From Lachnoclostridium phytofermentans ISDg (GTDB lineage: Bacteria; Bacillota; Clostridia; Lachnospirales; Lachnospiraceae): 64,000 bases of DNA. Of the stretch, positions 1 through 8,309 are shown piece by piece. A program made the position numbers and the translations under genes. The stretch spans positions 1,256,001 through 1,320,000 of the forward strand of contig NC_010001.1 in NCBI RefSeq assembly GCF_000018685.1. The letters are read 5' to 3'. Each line of letters starts with the position of its first letter. Positions within the stretch are counted from its first letter, which is position 1. The notes under the pieces were generated by a model that saw only the letters and a program-made list of their open reading frames with translations, did no database searches and was not told the DNA's origin.

Positions 1-275
1 GTACAAAGCTAGGTACCGAAAATGCAGTTGACGTGTTTTATGACGGTAGTGAATTTTTGCTACTTGAAACACCAGTTATTAAGACCACTTATACTCATGG
101 TGCTGGGTGCACAACGGCGGCTGCAATTACCGCAAACCTTGCAAAGGGACTTAGCCCCAAAGATGCGGTTTTGAATGCCAAAGAGTTTATTACAGCCGCG
201 ATTCAAGATGGTTTTCAGCTGAATGAATATGTTGGTGCGGTGAGACATTCTGCATCTAGGGAAAAAGCTGACTAA
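1..275 (+). CDS. Pyridoxine/HMP kinase (ThiD/PdxK family), C-terminal part
   Basis: The frame is open from base 3 and stops at 275, so only the last 90 residues are present; the gene begins left of the window. The segment THGAGCTTAAAITANLAKG is the ribokinase-fold anion-hole motif of the ThiD/PdxK branch, where the catalytic Asp of GxGD is replaced by Cys. Members phosphorylate hydroxymethylpyrimidine (thiamine synthesis) or pyridoxine (B6 salvage) with ATP. The GAGC spelling leans towards the PdxK-type Gram-positive subgroup, but substrate cannot be settled from the C-terminus. A strong terminator follows 36 bases after the stop, so this gene ends its transcript. Confidence 0.85.
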   Translation, partial: TKLGTENAVDVFYDGSEFLLLETPVIKTTYTHGAGCTTAAAITANLAKGLSPKDAVLNAKEFITAAIQDGFQLNEYVGAVRHSASREKAD

Positions 276-310
276 CGGCTTTAATGTATCCCTTAAATAA
301 GAATTATTAG

Positions 311-344
311 AAGGACGAAAGCGACTGCTTTCGTCCTTTTTTTT
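311..344 (+). terminator. Rho-independent terminator
   Basis: Stem AAGGACGAAAGC with loop GACT and GCTTTCGTCC, followed by eight T. It closes the kinase gene ending at 275. Confidence 0.92.
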
Positions 345-463
345 GCAGGTGTGCCTAGCATGGGGAACAGCAAATAAACAGCATGGACGAAAGCTTTGTA
401 ATATGAGATAATACCTAAAAAAGTAAGTATTAAAACTGTCAAATGGATTGGAGTGAATAAGAG

Positions 464-1372
464 ATGAAGATAGATCGATTAATTGGTATCATTACTGTCC
501 TACAAAATAATAAAAAAGTAACTGCACCTTATCTTGCCAAAAAGTTCGAAGTATCAAGGCGTACCATTAATCGAGATATAGAAGATATCTGTAAGGCAGG
601 TATACCAATCGTTACAACACAGGGTAATGATGGTGGTATCTCTATTATGGAAGGATTTAAGTTGGATACTACGATTTTTACTACGGAGGAACTAGAAGCT
701 ATTCTAGTTGGATTAAAATCATTTGATAGTGTCTCCGCTCACTCTGCATCACATAAGCTAATACATAAAATTTCACCAAATAGACCTACTTTAATGTCTC
801 TTGCGGACAGTATATCCATTGATTTATCTTCTCATTATAAAGATAGTTTAGCTCCTAAGATTGCACAATTAAGGGAAGCAATACAGCAAAAAAGAGTTGT
901 TATGTTTCACTATTATTACAAGAAAGGAGAGGATGATAAGAAGATTGAACCTTATCAAATCGTTTTTCAATGGTCTTCATGGTATGTATTTGGATTTTGC
1001 TTAAAGAAGCGAGAATTTCGGTTATATAAATTAAATCGCTTATGGGATTTACAGACGACTGAGGAAGAATTTATCCAAAGAGAAGTACCGGAAGAGTTTT
1101 TGGATTTCAATCGACACATTCCGGATAATTATGAAATTACTGTAGTATTTGATTCGAGTGAAAAATATCGCTTAATTGAAGAATATTGTTTTGGTTGCTT
1201 TAGAGAAATGGAAGATGGGAAATTATTGTTTAAGCGAGGGTTTACAAATATAGATGTAGCAATAGATTGGTTTTTAGGCTTCGGAGACCGTGCCGAAATA
1301 TTGGAGCCAATCGAAATGAGAACATTAATCAAAGAAAAAATTCAAAAAATGTCGGAGCGGTATCAATTTTAA
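464..1372 (+). CDS. HTH/WYL-domain transcriptional regulator (YafY type)
   Basis: A 302-residue DNA-binding protein. Residues 1-60 form a winged helix of the HTH_11 type (VTAPYLAKKFEVSRRTINRD), residues about 140-215 form the WYL domain (SSWYVFG in place of the WYL triad, then FRLYKLNRL), and the C-terminus is the WCX-type extension. WYL proteins sense ligands or nucleic acids and act as regulators. The length is typical. It starts at ATG 464 after GGAGTGAATAAG. The small Cys-rich gene downstream at 1436 may be its target or partner, since only a hairpin separates them. Confidence 0.9.
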   Translation: MKIDRLIGIITVLQNNKKVTAPYLAKKFEVSRRTINRDIEDICKAGIPIVTTQGNDGGISIMEGFKLDTTIFTTEELEAILVGLKSFDSVSAHSASHKLIHKISPNRPTLMSLADSISIDLSSHYKDSLAPKIAQLREAIQQKRVVMFHYYYKKGEDDKKIEPYQIVFQWSSWYVFGFCLKKREFRLYKLNRLWDLQTTEEEFIQREVPEEFLDFNRHIPDNYEITVVFDSSEKYRLIEEYCFGCFREMEDGKLLFKRGFTNIDVAIDWFLGFGDRAEILEPIEMRTLIKEKIQKMSERYQF

Positions 1373-1396
1373 ACACGACATACTGATGTCGTGTTT
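1371..1396 (+). terminator. Hairpin at the end of the WYL gene, weak terminator
   Basis: AAACACGACA, loop TACTGA, TGTCGTGTTT: a perfect 10-bp inverted repeat overlapping the stop codon. No T-run follows, so it may be a partial terminator or an mRNA-end stabiliser rather than a full stop. Confidence 0.5.
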
Positions 1397-1435
1397 GCTA
1401 TGATAAACTATAGAAAAAGCTTGGAGGGTATAGTA

Positions 1436-1705
1436 ATGATTGATACACGATGTGGTTTACGCTGCGAAGGATGCTCATTTAAAGAAAGTAATGATTGTAA
1501 AGGGTGCATTGCTAGCAATGGAAATCCATTTCATGGAGAATGTTCCGTTGCTAAATGTTGTCAAGAAAAGGAACAAGTACATTGTGGTGAGTGCAAAGGA
1601 TTTCCATGTAATCTTCTTATAGAATATTCAAATGATCCGGTACATGGTGATAATCCAAAAGGAGCAAGAATTGAGCAATGCAAGCAGTGGGGCATTTCTG
1701 AATAA
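1436..1705 (+). CDS. DUF3795 cysteine-rich small protein
   Basis: An 89-residue protein with 13 cysteines in pairs (CGLRCEGCSF, CKGC, CSVAKCC, CGECKGFPC), matching the DUF3795 pattern of probable metal-binding proteins found across clostridia and archaea. The function of the family is not established. An upstream GTG at 1391 lies inside the preceding hairpin. ATG 1436 is preferred because TTGGAGGG stands nine bases before it. It is followed after 40 bases by the AlkZ-related gene and may share its transcript. Confidence 0.8.
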   Translation: MIDTRCGLRCEGCSFKESNDCKGCIASNGNPFHGECSVAKCCQEKEQVHCGECKGFPCNLLIEYSNDPVHGDNPKGARIEQCKQWGISE

Positions 1706-1745
1706 AAATAGAAGAAGTGAAAGGAAATAAAGTGGTTAATAGAAA

Positions 1746-2468
1746 ATGAATAGTAGAACAAATAATGATAAAAATAAGTCCATATCTGAGCTCAGGATAA
1801 ACGATTATCAAGATTTTTATCAGGCATTAATGATATGTGGATTTACAGTTGGAGGATCGAACCCTGAAGGGATATTCTCTTTATGTAGTAAATTTACTGA
1901 TTTAATCTGCTGGCATACAGAAAATCATGAAACTGATCCTTGGGAATGGCGTATGAGGGTGCTTGATGAACAAGTAGATATAGCTTATGCGAAGGTCTTT
2001 TTTAAGAAAAGCGGCTATATCACCAAAGAATGGATTCCATATTTTCTATCGGTAAGAAGAAATGGAGAAAGTTTAGAGGAAGCTTATCTAGCAGGTACTA
2101 TTTCTAACATGGCTAAGAAAATTTATGAATTAATTGAAGGACATAAGTGCTTGGCATTTCACGATATCAAAAAGCTAGGAAACTTTAGTAAAGAGGATAA
2201 TTATAGATTTGAAAAAGCCCTGATCGAATTACAAATGAAGATGTATATTACAATGTGCGGAAGAAAGCAAAAGACAAACCGTTACGGTGAAGGCTATGGT
2301 TGGAATTCAACTGTTTTTTGCACGACGGAAGAATTTTGGGGAGAGGAACTTTGTCATCTAGCGGATCAGATTAAGGTGTCTGAAGCGGAAGAAAAGATTC
2401 GGGAACATATTCTTATCCTAAATCCGAACGCAGAGGAAAAGAAGATACGGAAATTTATCTATGGCTAA
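1746..2468 (+). CDS. AlkZ-related winged-helix protein
   Basis: A 240-residue protein with the conserved stretches DPWEWRMRVLDE, AYAKVFFKKSGYITKEW and STVFCTTEEFW. These are the signature of a family of about 220-240 residues annotated as AlkZ-related, distantly linked to the AlkZ/YcaQ DNA glycosylases by winged-helix content. No enzymatic activity has been shown that I know of. The N-terminal 15 residues are Asn/Lys-rich and may be a non-homologous extension. A hairpin follows the stop. The family assignment is fairly firm, the biochemical role is not. Confidence 0.7.
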   Translation: MNSRTNNDKNKSISELRINDYQDFYQALMICGFTVGGSNPEGIFSLCSKFTDLICWHTENHETDPWEWRMRVLDEQVDIAYAKVFFKKSGYITKEWIPYFLSVRRNGESLEEAYLAGTISNMAKKIYELIEGHKCLAFHDIKKLGNFSKEDNYRFEKALIELQMKMYITMCGRKQKTNRYGEGYGWNSTVFCTTEEFWGEELCHLADQIKVSEAEEKIREHILILNPNAEEKKIRKFIYG

Positions 2469-2503
2469 TCTGCATGATAAAAAAGAATTATGATAATCAT
2501 CTC

Positions 2504-2547
2504 GGGAAGCTCTAACTATTAGTTGTAGGGGCTTCTCGTTCTTTTAA
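2504..2547 (+). terminator. Probable terminator after the AlkZ-related gene
   Basis: GGGAAGC...TAACT, loop ATT, AGTT...GGGGCTTC is an imperfect stem followed by TCGTTCTTTT. It separates the AlkZ-related gene from the flavodoxin remnants. Confidence 0.55.
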
Positions 2548-2595
2548 GCATATATATAAAATAGCCGACACAAATATCTGCACTTTCAATGCAGG

Positions 2596-2880
2596 TTGAA
2601 GAACGAAGAAGTTGTGGTAATTTCGGATGATGGGACGATAAAAGATTGTATTGGTTGTTTTGGATGCTGGTTAAAACCCCCCGGACTATGTGTACTTAAA
2701 GATAATTATCAGACGATGGGGGCTTTATTAGGTGCAACCAGTTCCTTGCTAATCATTAGTAAATGTACTTACGGTACTTATAGTCCATTTATTCGAAATG
2801 TACTGGACCGGTCACTTCCTTACATTCACCCTGATTTTACGAAACGAGAAGGTGAGATTCATCACAAGTTACGATTTTAA
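2596..2880 (+). pseudogene. Flavodoxin/NADPH-FMN reductase remnant, middle part
   Basis: The 94 codons encode SDDGTIKDCIGCFGCWLKPP and then SPFIRNVLDRSLPYIHPDF and GEIHHKLR, a central segment typical of clostridial flavodoxin-family proteins of about 170-190 residues. The N-terminal portion is missing: the frame is closed at 2557 and the first possible start is TTG 2596 without a good ribosome binding site. The reading frame ends at 2880, where full-length relatives continue for some 50 residues. It reads as a truncated copy rather than a working gene. Confidence 0.7.
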
Positions 2881-3263
2881 AATCGAATGCAATGGTTTAT
2901 GTGTTGATTAACAATGGATTCTTTGATGCAAAACAGAACTCTCATGCTATGGGAGTGATGCAGCACTGGTGCCGGCATATGGGATTATCTTTTGGACAGG
3001 GGATATGTGTAGGTGGAGGTGGCATGTTGCTTGGACTTTCCAATGCTCCAAATGAGAAAGGACCGAAAAAGCACATAGGAGAAGCTATCAAAGAGTTAGC
3101 TAACAATATTAAGGATAAAAAGAGTGCAGAAACTAAATATGTTCTTCCGATGATCCCCTACCTTATTTACAAATTTGTGGCACATCGAGGTTGGAGGCAT
3201 GCTGCGAAAGGGAATGGAATTAAAGCTAAGGATTTAGGGCTACAAAGGACGTATAGAATTTAA
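2874..3263 (+). pseudogene. Second flavodoxin-family remnant, C-terminal part
   Basis: In a frame shifted against the preceding remnant, MVYVLINNGFFDAKQNS, CRHMGLSFGQGICVGGGGML and GPKKHIGEAIKEL match the C-terminal half of a different flavodoxin-type protein, one that in relatives often lies next to the first type. The N-terminal half, including the FMN phosphate loop, is absent. The junction at about 2874-2892 therefore looks like a deletion that fused two neighbouring genes. An ATG at 2892 exists but lacks a ribosome binding site. If translated it would give 123 residues. Confidence 0.65.
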
Positions 3264-3267
3264 ATAT

Positions 3268-3318
3268 AGCTCCTATAATAGTGGATTGTTTAAATCAACT
3301 ACTTATAGGAGCTTTTAA
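3268..3318. terminator. Bidirectional terminator
   Basis: AGCTCCTATAA...TTATAGGAGCT is an 11-bp stem with an inner GGATT/AATC pairing, followed by TTTTAATTT. It lies between the remnants on the plus strand and the esterase on the minus strand and could serve both. Confidence 0.75.
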
Positions 3319-3357
3319 TTTAAGTTTAATATATACTTTTATATAAAGGGTAGTGTA

Positions 3358-3409
3358 TAAGTTTAATATATAAGTTTAATATATAAGTTTAACATATAAG
3401 TTTATATAA
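3358..3409. repeat. 13-bp tandem repeat, four units
   Basis: TAAGTTTAATATA is repeated head to tail at 3358, 3371, 3384 (one change) and 3397 (partial). An isolated copy lies at 3321-3333. It is an AT-rich minisatellite in the gap between convergent genes. Confidence 0.85.
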
Positions 3410-3489
3410 TGTTTGTTGTTAGTATAATATAGATGTAATCTCGTTGTAAACTTACGGTGTTAGTATATTAATTTGGAAGCGAAAGTTGT

Positions 3490-4455
3490 TTATTCCCCTT
3501 GATTTTTACGATTAATCCATTCCGTAGAAGAGTCCATTGCGGCACGAGTAGCATTGGTTTCGTCCAGTGCATTTAGCATTACAAAATCGTGAATGATTGC
3601 TTGAAAACGAACAGCGGTAACTTCAACACCAGCGCATCGTAATTTTCTTGCATAAGCTTCACCTTCGGATCTTAATACATCAGCTTCCCCATTTAAAATA
3701 ATTGCTGGAGGCAGGCCTGCTAATTGCTCAGTTGTTGCTCGTAAAGGAGATGCTGTAATCTCATTCCGATCTTCCTCACTTGTCGTATATTGATCCCAAA
3801 ACCACATCATTCCTTCTCGATACAAATAATAGTCAACAGCAAATTCGTAGTAAGAATCAGTATTGAAGCAGGCATTTGTTACAGGATAAAAAAGAACCTG
3901 TTTATGAATTTTAGGTCCATTTCTAAATTTAGATAGAATAGTCATAACAGTTGCCATGTTACCACCAACACTATCTCCAGCAACGGTTAAGGTAGAAAAG
4001 TCAGCCTTACAGGATAGGGACAGCATCGATATGATTTGTGGTAAACAGCACAGGGTTGTATAACACTGTTCTATTGCAGTTGGATATTTTGCTTCTGGTG
4101 AGCGAGAATATTCAGGAAATACAACGATAGAATTTGTTCTAGCAGCAAGCTCATGGACAAGTTTTTTGTGCGTATGCAAACTGCCAAATACCCAGCCAGC
4201 TCCATGAATATAAAAAATAACATTTGGTGTATCAACTAGGCATTTTGGTATAATACAGTATACCTTGATAACACCCCATTTCCCGGTATCAACCCTAAAG
4301 CCTTCAGTTGTTGCCGGATACATACAGACAGGAGTGCTTTGAGCTTCTTCTAGTTTAAGACGCCCTTCTTCAGGAGGAAGCTGAAAAATTAGTGGTGGTA
4401 TGGAACTTTGATCGCTAACCTTTTCAGCGGCTTGTTCTAAGGGTACACAACGCAT
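3490..4455 (-). CDS. Alpha/beta-hydrolase esterase (hormone-sensitive lipase type)
   Basis: A 321-residue cytosolic carboxylesterase. IHGAGWVFG is the HGGG-type oxyanion motif (near residue 84). GDSVGG holds the nucleophile Ser (about 162). GEADVLRSE supplies the Asp (about 259) and IIHDFVM the His (about 289). This is the HSL/Aes branch acting on short acyl esters. A TTG 15 bases upstream is possible, but TGGAGG is placed correctly for ATG 4455. It is monocistronic, with SelO divergent. The natural substrate cannot be read from the sequence. Confidence 0.88.
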   Translation of the reverse strand: MRCVPLEQAAEKVSDQSSIPPLIFQLPPEEGRLKLEEAQSTPVCMYPATTEGFRVDTGKWGVIKVYCIIPKCLVDTPNVIFYIHGAGWVFGSLHTHKKLVHELAARTNSIVVFPEYSRSPEAKYPTAIEQCYTTLCCLPQIISMLSLSCKADFSTLTVAGDSVGGNMATVMTILSKFRNGPKIHKQVLFYPVTNACFNTDSYYEFAVDYYLYREGMMWFWDQYTTSEEDRNEITASPLRATTEQLAGLPPAIILNGEADVLRSEGEAYARKLRCAGVEVTAVRFQAIIHDFVMLNALDETNATRAAMDSSTEWINRKNQGE

Positions 4456-4823
4456 TGTGAGAGCCTCCAATTTATTATCTGGTAGTATTATATGGAAAAT
4501 TTGGATTAACGTGTTTTAATATAAGTGTATTTTTAAAAATATGTGAAAATATGTTTTTAATAATAATTTTGATAATAATGAGATTGCTGTTTGTCAGCCA
4601 TTATAAAATACTAGCACTTAAGTATATAATATATTGATATGTAGACACTAGCGATATGGAATATTACAATGGTACTAGAGATTCAAAAAAATTCGAAAAT
4701 TTAATTAAAGGTATTGGAGTTTTTGTGCTGACAAACGATCAATTTATAGACACTATTAATATTTTACCACTACAATGAAACTATTTAATTCTAAGTCATG
4801 AAAATAGGAAGGGATGATGATAA
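4456..4823. other. Divergent intergenic region with a distant inverted repeat
   Basis: 368 bases of AT-rich DNA between the esterase and SelO starts. GTTTGTCAGC at 4589-4598 and its exact complement GCTGACAAAC at 4727-4736 face each other 128 bases apart. No open frame of note. Both promoters must lie here, but no clear pair of -35/-10 boxes stands out. Confidence 0.5.
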
Positions 4824-6278
4824 ATGAGTCCTAATATAAGTTTAGATAATACGTATATAACACTACCAGAAGAATTTTATACAGAACAATTACCTAGCAA
4901 GGTACCTTCTCCTAAGTTAGTAAAATGGAACAGTACGCTCGCGAAGGAACTCGGTCTAGATTCTGATTTCTTTCAAAGCGAAGAAGGTGCATTAGTACTG
5001 TCTGGTAATCAAATATTAGAAGATACAACACCAATTGCAGAAGCATATGCAGGACATCAGTTTGGTTATTTTACTATGCTTGGAGATGGGCGCGCGGTAC
5101 TTCTAGGAGAAATCGTTACAAATGATGAGGAACGTTATGACATTCAGCTTAAGGGCTCTGGTAGAACGCCATACTCCAGAGGAGGCGATGGGAAAGCAAC
5201 CCTTGGCCCGATGCTACGAGAATATATCATTAGTGAAGGGATGAAGGGCTTAGGAATTCCAAGCACTAGAAGTCTAGCAGTTTTAACTACAGGGGAGACA
5301 ATACTCCGCGAAACGGCATTGCCCGGAGCTATTTTAGTTCGAGTAGCAAAAAGTCATATACGTGTGGGAACCTTTCAATTCGCAAATCAGTTCCTTGACA
5401 CCAAGGAGCTTAAGGCACTTGCAGATTATACAATAAAGAGGCATTATAAAGAAATATTCACAAAAGAAGATAGGTATCGACATTTCCTCCACGAAGTTGT
5501 GAAAAATCAAGCTAGGTTAATAGCACAGTGGCAGCTAGTCGGTTTTATTCACGGGGTTATGAATACAGACAATATGGTAATTAGTGGTGAAACTATTGAT
5601 TACGGACCGTGTGCATTTATGGATACTTATCATCCAGAGACTGTATTTAGTTCTATTGATACCGAGGGAAGATACGCTTATCAAAATCAGCCGAAGATGG
5701 CTTCTTGGGATTTAGCGAGGTTAGCTGAAGCGCTGGTACCTTTGTTAAACGATAATACGGAAAAGGCAATCGAAATTGCTCAGGAAGAAATTAATCAATT
5801 TTCTAAGTTGTATCTTACGTTTTGGTACGAGGGCATGAGAAAAAAATTAGGACTATTCCATGAAAATGATATGGATGAAGATCTGATTGAGGCTTTACTT
5901 GGTTTAATGGTAAAGTATGAGGCAGATTATACGAATACATTCCGTGACCTAACGTTAAATCAGACAACACAACCTAATTTGAAAGGTTCAGCTGAGTATC
6001 AACAGTGGTTAGATTTATGGCAGGATAGAAGGAAAAAGCAAGAGGAATCCTTGGAGGATTCAATTAAATTAATGGAATCAGTAAATCCAACCGTAATTCC
6101 TCGTAATCATAGGGTAGAAGAAGCACTTGAACGTGCTGTGAATTATCATGATTATAATGCAATGGATTCTTTGGTTTCTGTATTACAACATCCGTATGAC
6201 TATAAAAATCAAAATGATTACTATGCTACACCTCCTGGAAAGACTGCTTGCGGATATAGGACATTTTGTGGAACGTGA
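4824..6278 (+). CDS. selO: Protein adenylyltransferase SelO (YdiU/UPF0061)
   Basis: A 484-residue pseudokinase-fold enzyme that transfers AMP from ATP to Ser, Thr or Tyr of proteins and is linked to redox stress in studied members. Recognised by AEAYAGHQFG, QLKGSGRTPYSRGGDG, RETALPGAILVRVAKSHIR, FIHGVMNTDNM and DYGPCAFMD, all in the family order. The C-terminus ends TFCGT, the position where animal SelO carries selenocysteine and bacterial forms Cys. Full length. ATG 4824 follows AAGGGATGATG. It stands alone with its own terminator. Confidence 0.95.
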   Translation: MSPNISLDNTYITLPEEFYTEQLPSKVPSPKLVKWNSTLAKELGLDSDFFQSEEGALVLSGNQILEDTTPIAEAYAGHQFGYFTMLGDGRAVLLGEIVTNDEERYDIQLKGSGRTPYSRGGDGKATLGPMLREYIISEGMKGLGIPSTRSLAVLTTGETILRETALPGAILVRVAKSHIRVGTFQFANQFLDTKELKALADYTIKRHYKEIFTKEDRYRHFLHEVVKNQARLIAQWQLVGFIHGVMNTDNMVISGETIDYGPCAFMDTYHPETVFSSIDTEGRYAYQNQPKMASWDLARLAEALVPLLNDNTEKAIEIAQEEINQFSKLYLTFWYEGMRKKLGLFHENDMDEDLIEALLGLMVKYEADYTNTFRDLTLNQTTQPNLKGSAEYQQWLDLWQDRRKKQEESLEDSIKLMESVNPTVIPRNHRVEEALERAVNYHDYNAMDSLVSVLQHPYDYKNQNDYYATPPGKTACGYRTFCGT

Positions 6279-6360
6279 TGCATAGAGGTATAAAAAAAGT
6301 TAGTCAACAAAATATTTATATATAAAATGGATCTTTATACGAATAATATGAGATTAAAAA

Positions 6361-6398
6361 GATGACACGGTGATACTTTTGTATGCCGTGTCATTTTT
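6361..6398 (+). terminator. Rho-independent terminator of selO
   Basis: GATGACACGG...CCGTGTCATTTTT, a 9-10 bp stem with T-run. The rest of the 6279-6608 gap is AT-rich, with two near-copies of AAGCTTGCTATT (around 6427 and 6470) and no gene. Confidence 0.88.
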
Positions 6399-6608
6399 CT
6401 ATAATTCAATAAAAGGAAAAGTTCGTGAAGCTTGCTATTTATTATTTATATTTATGGAAAGTCTATAAAGCTTGCTATTCATTGTTTACATTAATTTAAT
6501 TCAATGAAAAGAGTAGTTATACAATGAAAAGAATTTCTTTACACGTAGATTACGACCTAGTATAATATGACGAGGATTTGAAATTACAGAGGAGGAAAAG
6601 GATATAAA

Positions 6609-7250
6609 ATGTCTAATTTTGTATTTATCATAGAGATTATTGGTACAATTGCGTTCGCAATTTCCGGCGCAATTGTTGCAATAAAGAAGAATATGGATAT
6701 CTTTGGTGTACTTGTTTTAGGTGTAACCACAGCAGTTGGTGGTGGTATGATTCGAGATATTATACTGGGTGTTTTACCGCCTACCATGTTTCGAAAATCA
6801 GTTTATGTAATTGTTGCGGTGATAACCACTCTATTAGTGTTTTTAGTAATGTATTTTTTACAGGGGAAAATAAATCGTTATTCAAAGCGAGTAGATCGAT
6901 ATTTAAATATTTTTGATTCCGTAGGGCTTGGCGTATTTGTTGTTGCCGGTGTGAATACAGCTGGAAACAATGGTTTTAGTGAGATGGCATTCTTATCTAT
7001 CTTTGTCGGAGTAATAACCGGGATTGGTGGTGGAATACTTAGAGATATTTTAGCAGGTAGAATACCAGTTGTTTTACATAAACAAGTATATGCAGTAGCA
7101 GCAATTGTTGGCGCATCAGTATATTACTATACATGCGACTGGATAGGAACAAATGCTGCGATGATATTAGGTCTTCTATTAACGATTACACTTAGAATGT
7201 TAGCAACTTATTTTGAGTGGAATTTACCAAAAATTGATGATAAGGCATAA
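6609..7250 (+). CDS. TRIC-type cation channel family membrane protein (YadS/UPF0126)
   Basis: 213 residues with about seven membrane segments and an internal duplication: each half has the pattern GGGMIRDIILGVLP (near residue 40) or GGGILRDILAGRIP (near 140). The bacterial family is homologous to trimeric intracellular cation channels, which pass K+ and related ions. GAGGAGGAAAAGG precedes ATG 6609. It is monocistronic, followed by a terminator at 7309. The ion and the direction of flux are inferred from family members only. Confidence 0.88.
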   Translation: MSNFVFIIEIIGTIAFAISGAIVAIKKNMDIFGVLVLGVTTAVGGGMIRDIILGVLPPTMFRKSVYVIVAVITTLLVFLVMYFLQGKINRYSKRVDRYLNIFDSVGLGVFVVAGVNTAGNNGFSEMAFLSIFVGVITGIGGGILRDILAGRIPVVLHKQVYAVAAIVGASVYYYTCDWIGTNAAMILGLLLTITLRMLATYFEWNLPKIDDKA

Positions 7251-7308
7251 GATCAATATATATTTTTGTATAATGTTATAGCCACTAGTGATTTATTAGT
7301 TTTTTTTA

Positions 7309-7349
7309 TAGGAATAGAGTTTCATAACTCTACTCCTATTTTTTTTCTT
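7309..7349 (+). terminator. Rho-independent terminator
   Basis: ATAGGAATAGAGTT, loop TCAT, AACTCTACTCCTAT then eight T. It ends the TRIC-type gene. Confidence 0.9.
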
Positions 7350-7505
7350 CGTATTAAGTGCTGGAACGAGCTTCAATAAAAACTGTATTAATAAGAGAAC
7401 TGTAAAACACAATCGGTTGAAAAACCAATGGTATTTTATAGAATATTTTGATAAATATATGAAATAATCAATATTGGATAATAACCATTAATAGGAGCGT
7501 TTACT

Positions 7506-8033
7506 ATGAAACTACTTGTAATATACAAAAGTAAAACAGGCTTTACAGAAAAGTATGCGAAATGGATATCTGACGAGCTTGATTGTCCTGCTGTATCCTA
7601 TGAGGATTTAAAAACAGTTAATATTTCCGAGTATGATATTATTATTTTTGGAAGCCGCATACATGCAGGAAGAGTTGATGGACTTTCGAAATTTAAGAAA
7701 CAGTTGGAGGAAAACGATAACAAAAAATTAGTTGTATTTGCTACAGGAGCAACACCTGCGGCGGCAAAGGATGAGATAGAAAACATCTGGAAAACTACTT
7801 TTCCTACGGAAGAACAATTAAAAACACCTCATTTTTATATGCAAGCAGGCTTGAGTTATGAAAAGATGGGAGTTGGTGATTGTTTTATAATGAAGGCTCT
7901 AGCAAAATTTTTAAGTGAAAAAAATAGCAAAAATAGTGTAGAAAATGGATGTGAACAGGCAATACGAAATTCCTACGATATCTCTTCCAAAGAATATATC
8001 GATCCTTTGATAAGCTATATAAGAGAAAAATAA
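7506..8033 (+). CDS. Flavodoxin-domain protein (HemG-like)
   Basis: 175 residues, flavodoxin fold. The FMN phosphate loop is YKSKTGFTEKYAKWI at residues 7-21, followed by YDIIIFGSRIHAGRVDG (about 43-59), where the SRIHAG stretch resembles HemG-type protoporphyrinogen oxidases (Flavodoxin_5). In clostridia these small proteins are usually electron carriers or quinone-type reductases of unknown partner. No haem genes are nearby. ATG 7506 follows AGGAGCG. The gap after it (8034-8309) holds two copies of ACTTAAGAAAGTAT and no gene. Confidence 0.8.
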   Translation: MKLLVIYKSKTGFTEKYAKWISDELDCPAVSYEDLKTVNISEYDIIIFGSRIHAGRVDGLSKFKKQLEENDNKKLVVFATGATPAAAKDEIENIWKTTFPTEEQLKTPHFYMQAGLSYEKMGVGDCFIMKALAKFLSEKNSKNSVENGCEQAIRNSYDISSKEYIDPLISYIREK

Positions 8034-8309
8034 ATTAGGAAGTATAGAGACTTAAGAAAGTATAGTAACTTAAGAAAGTATGATAGCCGAAGTTAATACA
8101 TAACTAGTAAAATAATCAATCAATATTTTGAAATACACCATAAGAAAAACAAATAATTCTTCTGTCTATCTTCAAGAAATTATAAAGAAAAGCGGATAAA
8201 AAACAGCTTAAAATGTCAATCTATTTATGTAACATATTGAACGAATATGGATATGAAATGTTAGGTTATAAAGCTTTTCATAATCGATTGACTGGAGATA
8301 GAGAAGACA

